Positions 34,489-46,261 of a stretch of 64,000 nt of DNA are shown one piece after another. The position numbers were made by a program, and so were the translations under genes. Position 1 is the stretch's first letter. Each line of letters starts with the position of its first letter. The notes under the pieces are model-generated. The model was given only the letters and a program-made list of their open reading frames with translations. It did no database searches and was not told where the DNA came from. The DNA is from Takakia lepidozioides (Eukaryota > Streptophyta > Takakiopsida > Takakiales > Takakiaceae): contig CM060732.1 in assembly GCA_030704615.1 (NCBI GenBank), forward strand, positions 62,539,053-62,603,052, written 5' to 3'.

Positions 34489-35803
34489 ACTCTCAAGGAT
34501 TTTAGATGTAGTTAGACGGGTCTTCTTCAGACACATGTGTTGTCCTTGCTTGGTTCTATGTGTCTGAAGAGTTGGGTCGACAGTAGTTAAACACTGGCCG
34601 ATTGTGATTAGAATCTAGAGGCTGCACTAGTCAAAGTCTGCAGGGTGTTGCTCACATAGTCAATACTCAACGCTTATGGCAAACATGGTTAGGGGTTTGA
34701 TTTACTTTGTGTTCGAGAGAGACATGGTTGCAGTGGAAACAGCATGGAAGCAGCGTTGGTGGAAATTAGGAGGTTCAAAGACGGCATATGTGCGCTCTTC
34801 CCATCTTTCACAAATCGGAGTGTTTCTTGTTAGTAGAGATGCAGGGAGGGCTTCGAAAGTGATGAGTGCTGGAGCTCAAGGCTGCAGGACTTCACATTCT
34901 CTCTGTGGATCATGTCAGTGTCTTCAAACACATGGTACAGAAAAGTAGGGCACTCATACTCGGGATCTGGCCCACATTGGTCGAAAACTCAAGCGGAAAT
35001 TCACCCTCTCACGCTGGCCTTCAAACTGTCCTAGGCACAGGGGGCTTTGGGCAGAAAGGGACTCCACAAGTCATGATGAAAGGATCGATTAGCTGGGTTA
35101 GGGACCTAGCTGTTGATCTCAGAACACTATACCTTGGTTTAAGAGGTGGAATGCTAGAGCCGGTGCTTCTTCCTAGCACCGGATGTATATATTGAGTGAA
35201 ATCTACACAGTTGCAGGTCAGTTTATGAGTCCTTTTGTCTTTAGTCTTTAGATGGAAAAGGTTGCATTATATTCAATTAGATGGAAACAGGAACTCAATC
35301 CAGGATTCTCAGGTGAGCAAATTAAGTTGTCAGCCACAGATGCATCCCATCCACAATGCAATGTATGATGCAATCTTGTGACAATGCTGCCAGGAGGTGA
35401 GCTTTTCCTTGCCAGTTTCAGTCCTGAGTAGATTGTCTTGCACATGGAGTGGTGGTGGATCTTTAATGAAGATCATCCTCCCAGAGCTATAAGGCCCCTG
35501 TTGTAGGTGATGTGGGGCTGGACCTCTGCACTGTCTGGCTGAGTGTCCCACCTGATCGTCCATGGAGGCAGTTTATGATGTATGGTTGCAGGGCTGTGTA
35601 GTGGAGATTGTTTCATGACAAATTTATCCTAATCTTCCCACTACTGATGTTCAATAGAAGGTATCACCTATGAAACTTAAGCCCCTCAACCTACTCATGT
35701 AAGTGGGGACCTCCTCCACTTCCATTGAGGCATCCATGAGTGTGAATGATTATTGATCCGTTCACCAACTATTGAGATTGAGGCGCCACTTACATTTACT
35801 TAA
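34489..35803. other. 3' flank of the WD40 gene, no other gene recognised
   Basis: Presumably the 3' UTR and intergenic DNA. Frames here are short and unlike any family I know. Confidence 0.4.
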
Positions 35804-36453
35804 CCCTTAAACACCCAGTAGCCCGTTTCGGGCTTTTGGGTTTAGAAAAATCCGAATAACTTTTTGCATTCTCCATGGAATTGTGTGAAAAAAAAATATA
35901 GTGTTCTTGGGCACCTGGCACACCAAGATTCATTGCCCGATTGCCTCGGATCTGCCAAGTTGCAAAGAGGTCTCATCACGCAAGCAGGGGGTCACGATTT
36001 GATAAAGGTAATTCTGGTTGTTTCATTCTTCACGCTTGTGTCAGAGAGGGAGAGAAACATGGGATTTTCCCAGGTTTGACCAAGTGGCAACATCACATGC
36101 ATTGGCCAAATTGGATACTTTTTGGCTTGTTGGACGAGGGATCTCAAGGGGATGAAACCTGCTAATTTCGCCTCAATCCCATTTGATCCCGTCACTCAAA
36201 TCTTTAAGAAATTACCAAAAATGGATATGTTTCTCAAAAGGGCCCCAATAATGGGGCCCACATTCAACGGTGGCATTTTGTGGATCTCGGGCTGATTGGC
36301 CTCAAATTCGGCATGTTGATGCAGGAGGAAGGTCCGCACCTAATATGCGGTCAAGTTCTTTAAAAAGTTAATTTTCTGAAAGTTACACCTTTTTTTCACT
36401 TAAGGGGTCATGTTTTCTGAAAAAGTCAAACTATGGCACTGGGCGTTTAAGGG
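35804..36453. mobile_element. piggyBac-like MITE (650 bp) with TTAA target duplication
   Basis: Flanked by TTAA at 35800-35803 and 36454-36457. Ends are CCCTTAAACACCCAGT and, inverted, CCCTTAAACGCCCAGT (15 of 16 identical). CCC...GGG ends plus a TTAA duplication are the signature of the piggyBac superfamily. A subterminal palindrome GCCCGTTTCGGGC lies at 35,821-35,833. No transposase is encoded, so it depends on an element elsewhere. Confidence 0.75.
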
Positions 36454-36510
36454 TTAAGACAACCCCCAAAGGACGAAGCGACCCAAAATTGGGTCGGTTA
36501 GGTTTAGAAA
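36454..36510. repeat. End of a second TTAA/CCCC element (decayed)
   Basis: Immediately after the MITE: ACCCCCAAAGGACGAAGCG followed by the palindrome CGACCCAAAATTGGGTCG. This resembles the element ends at 60,881 and 61,810. The partner end was not found. Confidence 0.45.
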
Positions 36511-37716
36511 AGTGTCTAGGTTAAGCCTGATTTGGGCATGTTTAGGTTCATTGGATAGGTAATCGAGTCAGCTATGAGGTGGCATTTCCCAATTAGTCAT
36601 TGGGCCCGGCCCGAGCCACGTGGAACACCTAGAGTCTGTCACACTCGTGGTTTTCGGCCCCATTTTGGGCAGCTAACCTGCTAAGGGTCAACTAGGGTCA
36701 GTGGGAGAAACTCCACGCACCGCCCACTTCCCCAAGGGTGCCACGTCTCCCAACACCCTTTATTGCGCCCCCTCCACCCCAAAACGCCCCCATTCCCTGT
36801 GCTTGGAAGGCCCATGCAGTAACCCACGTACCTTAGGGCTACTGGCCAAAAAGTATAGGCAAACATAGGTGCACATGGAGACGTCATGGGCAAGGGAAAA
36901 AATCATATGAAGGGAGGCTCTGATTGGCACGAAAGTTTTTTTGTGCTTACACAAACCTGCCCATTACAGTACAACCGGAGCGATTGCCAATTCAACGGTT
37001 CAGATATTTTCACCGAATTTTCTAATACGGTTTTGTGCTTGCCCATTTGAAATTGGAAAATTTGACCTCCCAAATTGGCCATACAAAGCAGCCCACATGA
37101 GAACATGTCAGAAAAAGCTGAAATTTTCAGGGCAGGTGCCTTACCTGGCAGTGTCATGTCAAGAAAATTCACAACTGGGAAATTCGATAAGAAAAGCTGT
37201 TTTTTCTTACCCCATTGTAAGTAGGAAATTTGTTTTTGGCCCAACTTACAACATTATAATCTTGCAATCCGGCGGGTCGACTTGGACCAGACTATATGAA
37301 CTAGGCAGCGCCCCGCAGGGACGCTGCTACGCGGGGTATTCTCTTCCTACCTGCGCTCCGAGACCCATAGGGTCGAGGGCAGGTAGGAACAGAACACCCC
37401 CAGTAGCTAAGCGCCACGTGGGGCAGCTACCGTGCGTAGCGCACACAAGCCCGACTCGAACCGTAGGGTACTTTATAAATCAGGTAGGTACCTCGTTTTT
37501 CCAGATAGGTAGCTACGCTTTTTGTCCAAGCTCTTCGTTCTGAGGTTTAAGCGTGAGAGAGTGCACACGATTCGAGTTTTAGGCGCTGTGAGCGGCACAT
37601 CAATATTGGGCGCTGTTGAGCTCCAGCGCGAATTGGCCACTGCAAGCTTAGTTAAGGTTGTGATCGTGGCTTTTTTTGTGTGCATCTTGCTCAGTTTCAA
37701 TTTCATGCTTTTTGTG
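36511..37716. other. Intergenic / possible 5' flank of the recombinase element
   Basis: Includes a GC-rich stretch near 37,300-37,450 with the partial inverted repeat CCTACCTGC / GCAGGTAGG. No gene is recognised. Confidence 0.35.
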
Positions 37717-37814
37717 ATGGATTCTGTGAAGGGAGTTCGCACTGCTAGGAAGAGAAATATGAAAGCATGCTTGAACAAGATTTCTTGCAGTGCTATTGGG
37801 AGTAGTGGATCTGT

Positions 37815-39979
37815 ATGCAGTTTTGTGTGCCTACTTTTGATTTGGGAATCGATCTCTCCAACAGGAAGCGGCGACTCAGTCGTGTTGTGCCTTCTGACCC
37901 TGTGATTCAAGCGACTACTCGTGATCCTATGATTGAAGCACAACAGCCCCGCACCATTTTGGAAGTTGTGAAGTTTGAGAGCAAGTCTCGAAGACTATTG
38001 GCACTATCGACAGTAGTGGACACTCGCATGTCTCCCTCGTCTGGTGTGATGGTGGTAGCTGAGCGCAATGTGCCTCAGGGTGTGAGAGGCGAAATACCGA
38101 GTGTAGTTGAGGTTGAGGGCAACTCACTTATGGTAGTTAAGCGTGAGGCCAATTCACTTCCGGTAGTTGAGCAAGATGCACCTGTTGTTGAATCTTCCAT
38201 CCCATCGCTAAAATGCATGGAAATTGACTCACCTTCAGATGCTAGTCAGGCTTCAAGTCATGAAATAGAAGTTGTCAGGCAGGACTTGGTTCTTGATTGT
38301 GTGGAGGTTGAGGATCCTGTTGATGTAGTCACTGCACCTCTCACAGTGAGTGCTCCTAAAGCAGCCAGTAGGGCCAAGAAAGTCAAGAACCAGCTTGTAG
38401 AGCATGAGCCGGTTGTGATTTCTGTAGGATTCATGGATTTCGACCAAGCTGCTTTCGAGAAGTTGATGAGTGACTATAGCGTTGCTAGCCTACGTAACGA
38501 AACATGGTGCAGAAACTGTTTTGACGAGTGGAGAGCAATTATGAGCATTGATAGGAATGTACTTCTAGAAGACCTTCCCCTGCAAGACCTTGCAGGAATG
38601 CTTTGTAAATTCTTCTTGATGGTTAAGAAAAAAGATGGATCAAGGTATCCAGCAGATTCGCTGATGAATCTCTACTCGTCTATTGACCGAATGCTTATCA
38701 AAAAGCAGGAGAGGCGAATTCTTGTGACCGGTGAAGCTGAGCCTCGCTTTAATATTTATATTCATGCTTTTTTTATCGGGATCAATAAGGCCATTGTGGA
38801 GGCGATGACTTAGTCAAGGAATAGTGGTGTGAACAAGAATCGAAGAAAAGTCAATGGCATATCTGCTGATGAGGAACGGCGGATACTGGCACACCGTTCT
38901 CACCAGATCACCACTACTCACGGGCTGCAAAAGCGCATGGCATGGTACTGCCTCAACATGTTCTTGATTCGCGGGGATAACGAGCTCTACAAACTACTAT
39001 TGACTGATTTCGAGCTTGGGCAAGATGGCGGGAAGATGCATCTAAAGTAAGAATCTCAACTATCTTGAGTTCAAGAAGCTAGTGCATGTCTACTTTTATA
39101 ACTCCATGTACTTGTTGAATCTAACATCATGTTGCCTTGCTATGTTTCAGGTATGATGAAAGGTTATCAAAAACCTACAAGATCACGACCAAGAAGTTCC
39201 AACAGGAACACTTTAGGCCCCCTGTGTTCTTGTTCGATCCTGACGTCATATTGACCTACATGACACTACTACAACATATGCCAGCTAACCTTGACGGCGG
39301 AGCCCATCTATTCCTTTCCCCCATTCCTCATCCTTCTGATATTGTTTGGTACAAGTGTGCGATTAATGTGGGCAGAAATGTAATACAAAAGTACTTGAAG
39401 GATATGGCTGCAGCAGTAGGAATAGTTGGCAATATTACAAATAAGTCTCCTAGAGTGACAACGATTAGCAGAATGTCTGCAGCTCAGGTTCCTCAAGATG
39501 TGATCATCGATGTGACTGGGCACTGCAATGTGAAGACCTTGTCTCGCTATGACAAGAGTATATTGATGAAGCAGAAAGCGGCTCAACAATTGAGCAGAAA
39601 TCCTTATGATCTCACAACTGGTGCTCCTCTTAGCTTTGATCACTACTATCAAATTGAGCTAGCTAGGTACCATACAAATGAACTTGGTGGTTCTAATTTG
39701 CCGGTCTCATCTCAGGACAAGATTGCAAGCATTGCAGAGACAGAAGCTATGCAGGACGACATTCCTTGCATTGCAGGTTTGTTTGAGGAACCTGAAGCGG
39801 CCTCTGCGACTTCTCCACAACGAATGGTCGTGGAGGACGTGACCAACATCACTCCCCTCAAGTCTTGCACCCCAGTGTCTCAACTACGGGTTATTGCGCC
39901 GAGGAACGTTACAATGCACGATTCATGCAGGGTTGCGGAGGAATTTGCAGGCTCATACGCCTTTGCGAATTCCATGTAG
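37815..39979 (+). pseudogene. Crypton-like tyrosine recombinase (DUF3504-type), one in-frame stop
   Basis: The frame starts at ATG 37815 (an ATG at 37717 in another frame might be a first exon) and runs to TAG 38811-38813. It reads on in the same frame (RNSGVNKNRRKVNG) to a donor at 39047 and resumes at 39151 (HLK|YDERLSKTY) to TAG 39977. After a Val/Glu-rich N-terminal half comes an N-terminal SAM-like recombinase region (DWRAIM/WCRNCFDEWRAIM, KDGSRYPADSLMNLYSSIDR). The catalytic part follows: box I with Arg in MFLIRGDNELYKL, box II with NKSPRVTTISRM (Arg), TGHCN (His) and SRYDKS (nucleophile Tyr). The usual first His of box II is Lys. The layout matches eukaryotic Crypton/KCTD1-QRICH1 (DUF3504) recombinases, which move DNA by Tyr-mediated strand exchange. 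Apart from one or more stops it is well preserved, suggesting recent activity. Confidence 0.75.
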
Positions 39980-40656
39980 CAGCGAGTAGTGCACATTCCT
40001 CAACGTTAACCATCATTCAACCAGACTCTGAATGTTCCTTATACTGCAGCTGTGGCAAGTGTTGCTACCCAGAGGGCTCCACCATTTTCTAGCTTTGTAT
40101 ATGCTAGACCACCTCCAATAGTTATACCTCCAACTCCAGTTGCTAGACCTCCATCTCATGTATATGTGGTTCTTGTATCTCTAGCTCCACCTGTTGATAC
40201 TTTTGGGACAATTTCGATTGGGACCATTTTTTTCCAGAGATTCCTGAACGGGCTCCTATTTCCTTGACACCAACTGCTATTTCTGAAGGTGATGTTTCAG
40301 TTCCTGTTGTTCCAACTCAGTTTCCATCTGCTTATGAGGTGCATATGAATGCACCTCCAACTTCAGTTGCCGAGCCTTATGTGTCCGCTCCTAATGAGCC
40401 TCTTGTACCAGTTTTACAAGAGGCTAAAGGTGTTGACAAAGGTATTGTATCGCTGGCAGGTGACCATGAGATGGTTTCAGTCACTGTACCACCTAAGGTG
40501 CCATTGCCATTGTTTGGACTGACCAATGGTATTGGAGTTGGGAGTTTGTTTCTCCATGGAAATGTGATATCTTATAGTATCTTCAATTTCAATTTTGTTC
40601 TGGACCCAATTATGATGGCATCACTCTTGGGGAATTGTCCTCGTCAACAGAATTGA
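39980..40656 (+). pseudogene. Pro/Val-rich continuation of the recombinase
   Basis: The recombinase frame continues past TAG 39977 and a TAA about 30 bases later (QRVVHIPQR), then reads NVPYTAAVASVATQ and a Pro-rich segment (ARPPPIVIPPTPVARPP) to 40,267. A shifted frame continues VPVVPTQFPSAYEV to 40,656. I read this as a low-complexity tail lost to stops and one frameshift. Confidence 0.45.
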
Positions 40657-41725
40657 GACTCTGAGTGGTTGATTGAGGTTCAGTACTGTAGACTGCATAC
40701 AAATTAGTAGTTGCAAGAAATATTTGTGTTCATCGAAAGATTATAGTCGCTAGATTCATCCATGCTGAAAGATATGAACCATCTAAAGTTGACAGTATCA
40801 GAGATTATGGCTTTCTAGCTCTTTCCTTGTAAGTTGTAGGATATAGAGGAGGACTACTCCATGTAGAGGCCATCTAGTTCATACATAGGCCATTTACTTC
40901 ATACACAAGTGGGAAATCCCCTCATATAGACAGTCACACAGATTTCTTGCATGATTGTACATAACATTCATACATGCAACAAAGACTTGGTCTATGAATA
41001 AAGAAAGAGCTGCTGCTGTAGACCAATTTTCAACTTCCATATGTGTGACTGCTCACATGATTTTGCATTAGATGTAATTTGTGAGATCTATTCAGTAATC
41101 TAGTGCAATGGCGTTCGAAGAGCTCACCTATAGACCTGACCACATGCATGCTACTTTGAGGACAATTAGGAAAACTGAAATGTATATAGACCGAGGAAGT
41201 TGCAGACAATTTCTGTGCTTGTCAAGCTGATATCAAATATGTCACTTTGGAAGTTTCATACGTTGTCTGTGCTCAAGCAGGGATCCACACCATCGATTGC
41301 CACCGATTTCTCAGTCCGTTTGGACCTGAAAGAAGGATGGCAGATTTCAAGCCTCTATGCAAACCAGGAACAAGGATAGGCATCCACAAGAAAGAACTTT
41401 GGTAGGCTACAAAGCGGTTCACAAGGTCGTTCACTACGGCCTGTAGCCGGCTCCCCGCCAATGTCAAAGCGCCAAGTAGGCGAGAGTTGGGGACTAGTGC
41501 GCTACGTACTCGCAGCCTCGTGTGATTCACGTGTGCGTGGCATGACACTTATATTACAAAATCTGACGGTCTTTGGATGGCGTCATAGACCTAGAAAGGG
41601 ATCACATAATAGGATTTTAGAGCAGACTCGCTGACGTGGCGTGTTTCTACTGGATTTGAGGAGGGGGTGCTATATGTGGTATTCTACGACCTACTAGATT
41701 TAACTACCTATGCGGCTCGGTAGGT
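40657..41725. other. Intergenic, no gene recognised
   Basis: Possibly the 3' flank of the Crypton-like element; no terminal repeat was seen. Confidence 0.35.
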
Positions 41726-41930
41726 CCTGGCTCCCTGCTATATCCGGTGGTGGTAGGTATGTACAAAGGTAAACTGACTGGCTCGCTGCCCTAAAAACCG
41801 GTTATGTCTGGTAGCGCTCTAGAGGAGCCATGCTACCGGAGATAGTAGGGAGCCAGGACCTACCTCGCCGCGTTAAAGGTCCTGGCTCCCTGGCTCCCTG
41901 CTATATCCGGTAGCAGGTGCTCCTCTCAAA
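41723..41930. repeat. Three-armed foldback
   Basis: The block GGTCCTGGCTCCCTGCTATA, continuing into 'tccggt', occurs near 41,726 and again (with an internal duplication) near 41,878. A middle inverted copy (ACCGGAGATAGTAGGGAGCC...) lies at 41,837-41,867. The middle arm can pair with either flank. Confidence 0.65.
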
Positions 41931-41984
41931 TGCTACCTATTCCATAATAAGAGCCGAGGAATCGTCGATGTTGTATCATCTTTA

Positions 41985-43200
41985 CCGCTGCAAATCCATA
42001 TACACAAAGTTCGATCTCACACAGACATAATAGGTAGTGACATAGCAGACCATCTTGCCCAACTTGGAACATTCAGCCAATCATCAACCCCTCGACCAGC
42101 CCTATCCACCGGTCGCACACATACCCGTTTTGGCTCATATCAACAAGGGCTACATTCCCGACCATAGCACCTATACGGAATCTGCATACACATTCAAGGC
42201 GAGACCAAATCACTTATACAAGAATCCCGCACCTACAGAAATTCGTACATATCTAAGTGGGTCTCGTCCCCGCACCTGCTACATAGTATGTCTAATCATT
42301 TTTGGACATCCCCCAGGGTTACCGATGCACAAATCAAACAAACTTTGAAATTTCGATATGGTCAATACATGGGCAATCAACAACGGAACTTGTTTTGGCC
42401 ATTATTATACCCCAATAAACACTACGTGTTATGTTCATCCCAAAATCCCCAAATAGATACATGGCCACACTTACTTCTCTACTGCAACCACCCCATAAAT
42501 ACATGGGTTGCGGGTAACCAGACATAACCAAGGGGTTAGACAACTCCACAAAATTCTCACTTCACATCCGAAATCCAGATGGTTTAGCCTCATCAATGCA
42601 GGCACATTCCAAGGTCGCCCACCGGACCACACCATACCCCCATGGCTGCTACCGTGTATATGTTCCTAAGGACACCCGTGCCTTTGTCTAGCAAGACTAT
42701 GCCCAGATATTTTGCTAGTCCAGGGACTTCCTATTCAGGCATTGCCACCGACAGAACCGCTTCCATCTCTCAAAATACATTTTCTGGAATTTGCATTCTG
42801 CCATGATCGAAATCCAGATCAATCAATTATGTACAAACATGAAAAATATGACCCAATCATACATGCCCTCCGTCACAGAGGCTGGAACACGGCACCTCTG
42901 ACCGTCATCACTGCGGGTGTCAGGGGCGGTGCTCATACCCATAATATCCAAGGTTTGAAAGATAATCTTAACCTACCACCCAAATACCCTACACCTCTAC
43001 TACGAACGTTGCATTTCACAGCTATTTCATCACTCACATCCCTAATCCTCAATAAACGTAAGATTGAAAGTGGCCAGCTAGCCACTGTGTGACAGGTTAC
43101 GGTTCGGATAGAGCCCACTCCTGAAAGGGGGCAGTACCCGCAAGGGGAAGAGGCTCTTATTTACGCTAGCTTCGGTTGGCGTCATATATATATATAAGCT
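41985..43200 (+). mobile_element. 5'-truncated LINE 3' end: RNase H and restriction-like nuclease
   Basis: The RNase H end reads HKVRSHTDIIGSDIADHLA (about 42,000-42,060). Next are FRYGQYMGNQ..LFWPLLYPN and a Cys/His segment DTWPHLLLYCNHP (42,330-42,505). After IPPWLLPCICS, a TAA, and CLCLARLCPDILL comes the C-terminal domain 42712-43092: FLEFAFCHDRNPDQS, KYDPIIHALRHRGW, TVITAGVRGGAHTHNI, LILNKRKIES. This domain (E..., D...K pattern) recurs in plant and algal LINEs and looks like a PD-(D/E)XK nuclease. A 3' UTR follows with 'cgcaaggggaagaggctctta' and a TA repeat. Stops and shifts make it dead. Confidence 0.75.
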
Positions 43201-44708
43201 AGCCGCCTTTCACATGTGAGAGTATGTGCCCTCCCTCCCCATTGGCCTGACCGCTCCAATTCACTCCATTTTTTTGACCTTCAGGAATAGCCCCTGCCAG
43301 AATTATTGGGACCCTTATACGCATATTTATCCGCTTACAAAGCCTCATGCTGGTTATTTTTTCCACTTTTTAATTTATTCTGGCTCTTGACTTTTTTCAA
43401 AAAAATTAAAAAAATAATAATATATATCCGGCTAGTTATTGCCAAGGAAGGTGGGGAGAGAATATGATATCTTTTGTGTGTATCTATCCAACCGAGCTAC
43501 ATAGTGCAACTTCGAAGAATGATCCTCGCTTCAATTCCTTCGTTCTAAAATGCTGTTAAGAAACTAGTGGTGATTCTCTTATCATTTTTTTGTGCTATGG
43601 ACTCAAACCCTCAGCGGACAGCAGGCAGCGCCAAGGACATTTCGAGGCAATACCCAAGCGAGCGAAGGAATCGGGACCCCCATACGGCACAGACAAACCT
43701 TAGCCGCAAGCAAGGTGCAGCACTGCAGAGGCCAGTAAGACCAAAGCACACAAACAGGCCCAGAAAAGCCAAAGAGCGACAGCTATGGACTCTCCTTGTC
43801 CCCTCCGTTCAGAACACACTTGGTTCCTTGAATTCGAGAACTCACGCATTCCAGATGACGTACGTAGCCTCACAAGCAAGACAATTGTTCCCCTGCCCCC
43901 ATACGCGCCATATACACATAATTTAAGATCAACTTACGGAAGCAGCACAATTGAGGCATCTTCCATCCATCTTTAGTGCTATGTATCATTTCGAGTGTCC
44001 AAAATCTTTACATTGGGTGGCATTAGAAAGTGGCCCGTTCTTTACTGTGTTTTACTTGTACGTACCCTCATATTTACTATAATGTCCATAGTGCACATGA
44101 CCACACATTCAATGGAAAGTTTTGCACTTGCATGCTTAGATCCACAGTGCATATAAGCAAGTCCTTGTAATACTTGTGATGTTGTATTTGATTGGTGATG
44201 TGAGGTGATGTGAGGTGATGTGATGTTGCATTTGATTGGTGGCTGGCAGGGCTTTCTTAAGTTCAGCACACTTCAGGAGTGGATTGTTTATCAGCCATTC
44301 AGAATTGTGGACTATGGTAGGTGATATTGTAGAATTTCGAACAGATGGAATTGATTGGTGAGGACCAGCAGGAGAGTGCTGGCGATATATCCTGATTTAG
44401 GAACATCTGATCTGGTTACTCTCTACCTGGAAGAGGTCTATTCCCATCATGGGCTATTTACCGGACTGCCCGCCCGAAATATGCCAATAGAAATCGCCCG
44501 CTCTACTTTTCTTGACTGGAATTGCTTAGCTTGGGAGGGATATACTGATATACTTGGTGATTGGCGCGCACAGGTGGCCATCAGCGTCGGGAGCCAGTGT
44601 ATGAGCAGTTAGATTTTTTGTTTTAGCTTTCACGGTGCTTCCTGACCAGCTTAGTGGGCTGGTTGAATGGACTTGTTTTGATTTGTGTTTTTCGGATAAT
44701 TATTTCAG
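43201..44708. other. Intergenic; one unidentified open frame
   Basis: An 85-codon frame at 44,355-44,612 (LGTSDLVTLYLEEVYSHHG, IARSTFLDWNCLAWEGYTD) looks protein-like but is not recognised; it may be another captured fragment next to the eS25/NatD chimera. A short tandem repeat of 'gatgtgag' lies at 44,195-44,225. Confidence 0.4.
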
Positions 44709-45022
44709 AAGTGGTGCAAGGGAAAGCAGAAGGAGAAGGTAAACAACTTAGTGCTGTTCGATCAAGGCACTTACGACAAGCTGCTGAGTGAAGTGCCCAA
44801 ATACAAGCTCATTACCCCTTTAGTGTTGTCCGACAATCTTGGGTACTAACTCTATGAATATGACATGTGGATAGGTGATAGTGAGCCGGTGGTTGCATTT
44901 GTCCAATATAGATTTTTAGTGGAGCATGACTTGCCAGCTCTGTACGTTTATGAGCTGCAGCTGGAGCAATGCGTTCAAGGGGCTTGGCAAATTCTTGATG
45001 CAGTTCATTGAATTGATTGCAT
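44709..45022 (+). pseudogene. Chimera of ribosomal protein eS25 and NatD (NAA40) fragments
   Basis: Directly after an acceptor-like TTATTTCAG, the frame reads [42 protein letters not shown], which is the eS25 core. At about 44,845 it changes into EYDMWIGDSEPVVAFVQYRF, LVEHDLPALYVYELQLE, the GNAT domain of histone N-alpha-acetyltransferase NatD. After a 1-nt shift it gives GLGKFLMQFIELIA (acetyl-CoA loop region) to 45,022. A TAA separates the two parts in frame. Neither source gene is complete. Intron-derived sequence upstream suggests capture from genomic DNA rather than from mRNA. Confidence 0.75.
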
Positions 45023-46261
45023 GAAACGTGTGTCTCTTTCCTTATGTTGTCCCAGTGGGAGCGTAAGTGTAAACTAGATATATTAATTTCAGCTCATGCT
45101 ATGTTATAGGTCAGTCATTCTCTTTGCCAACATCGAGATGTGATAAGTGGTCCCTACAATCAAGAATGGCTTGGGTGTTGATTGTGTGATTTAGTCATAC
45201 AAATTCATCTACCAGTCTATCCTGAATGAATCATTTAGTTGGAGGACTCGTAGATAATCAAGATGATTTCTATGGTGTGATGACATCACAAGAACCATGG
45301 GGGGGGGGACTGTGCAGCAGCAGACCATTCAAAGGCTGCTACCTACAACCATAAGCTGTTGCTATGAGTGAGAAGCATCCAAGTTGTCCGTCTGCCAAGG
45401 CTCCAGTGAGTAGCTACTTTCGCTGGACTCCAATGGAGGGTGTTTATAAACTTATAGTTCAATTCTTCAAAGACATTATGTCGGCATGAATGTCGAGGTG
45501 ATGATTGATTTGTTTTATTTTTTCCTCCATTATCTGTTGCTTTTTGAATTGATTGTTGGGTCAATGTTCACAATGTTCGAAATGGAGCAATTATGCATAT
45601 TAATTCATTATTGAACTAGACGTGGAGAGCCAATATATTTCTCTCGTGTTTGTCATTTGTCTCGCATATCCCTCTGACTTCGACAGTAATGTCGAAGTTG
45701 TCTCGGTTGATCCTAATGTTTCTTACTGATCATGTGCGCTGACATGGATGGCCACCTCCATCCAATACCGGCCTCTCAAATTCCCTCTTTGAAGAGACAC
45801 ATATTTCTCATCATAGATATCAAGCAGTGAATGAACGGCACCATGGCTCCATTCGTAGTACTCCCGTCGATTTATTTCCCCTACTGTTCCATTCCTGGAC
45901 GGGCTGCAGGAATAGACGGGCAACAGATATTTTCAGCTTATACTCTCGTATGTCTATATGTATAAGATGAATATATACATATATATTATATACATTATAT
46001 ACATTATATAAGTTAAAATTTATAAAATATAATTCAATTGAATTGCGTAATGACAATTCAATTGAATTCCAAATTAGGGTTGTTTTCAAGCTAGTTTTTG
46101 CAGTTTAATTGAATTGCGCACTTTTAGGGGGGTGATCAAGTGAATTGTGATGCACTTCACATCAAGGCCTTTTCGGAATTCCCTACACAAAGCACACAAT
46201 GCATGAAGGTGCAAAAGCAAAGAGAAGAGACGGGCTGGATCCCGCCGCAAATATCCAAAGT
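45023..46261. other. Intergenic, no gene recognised
   Basis: A run of G near 45,300 and an AT-rich stretch with 'tatata' repeats at 45,955-46,060. No coding frame was recognised. Confidence 0.4.

Noticed and set aside
41726-41755. CCTGGCTCCCTG block resembling part of miR160
   Set aside because: Only about 12 bases agree; the 3' part differs and the arms do not give the miR160 star strand. Kept only as a foldback.
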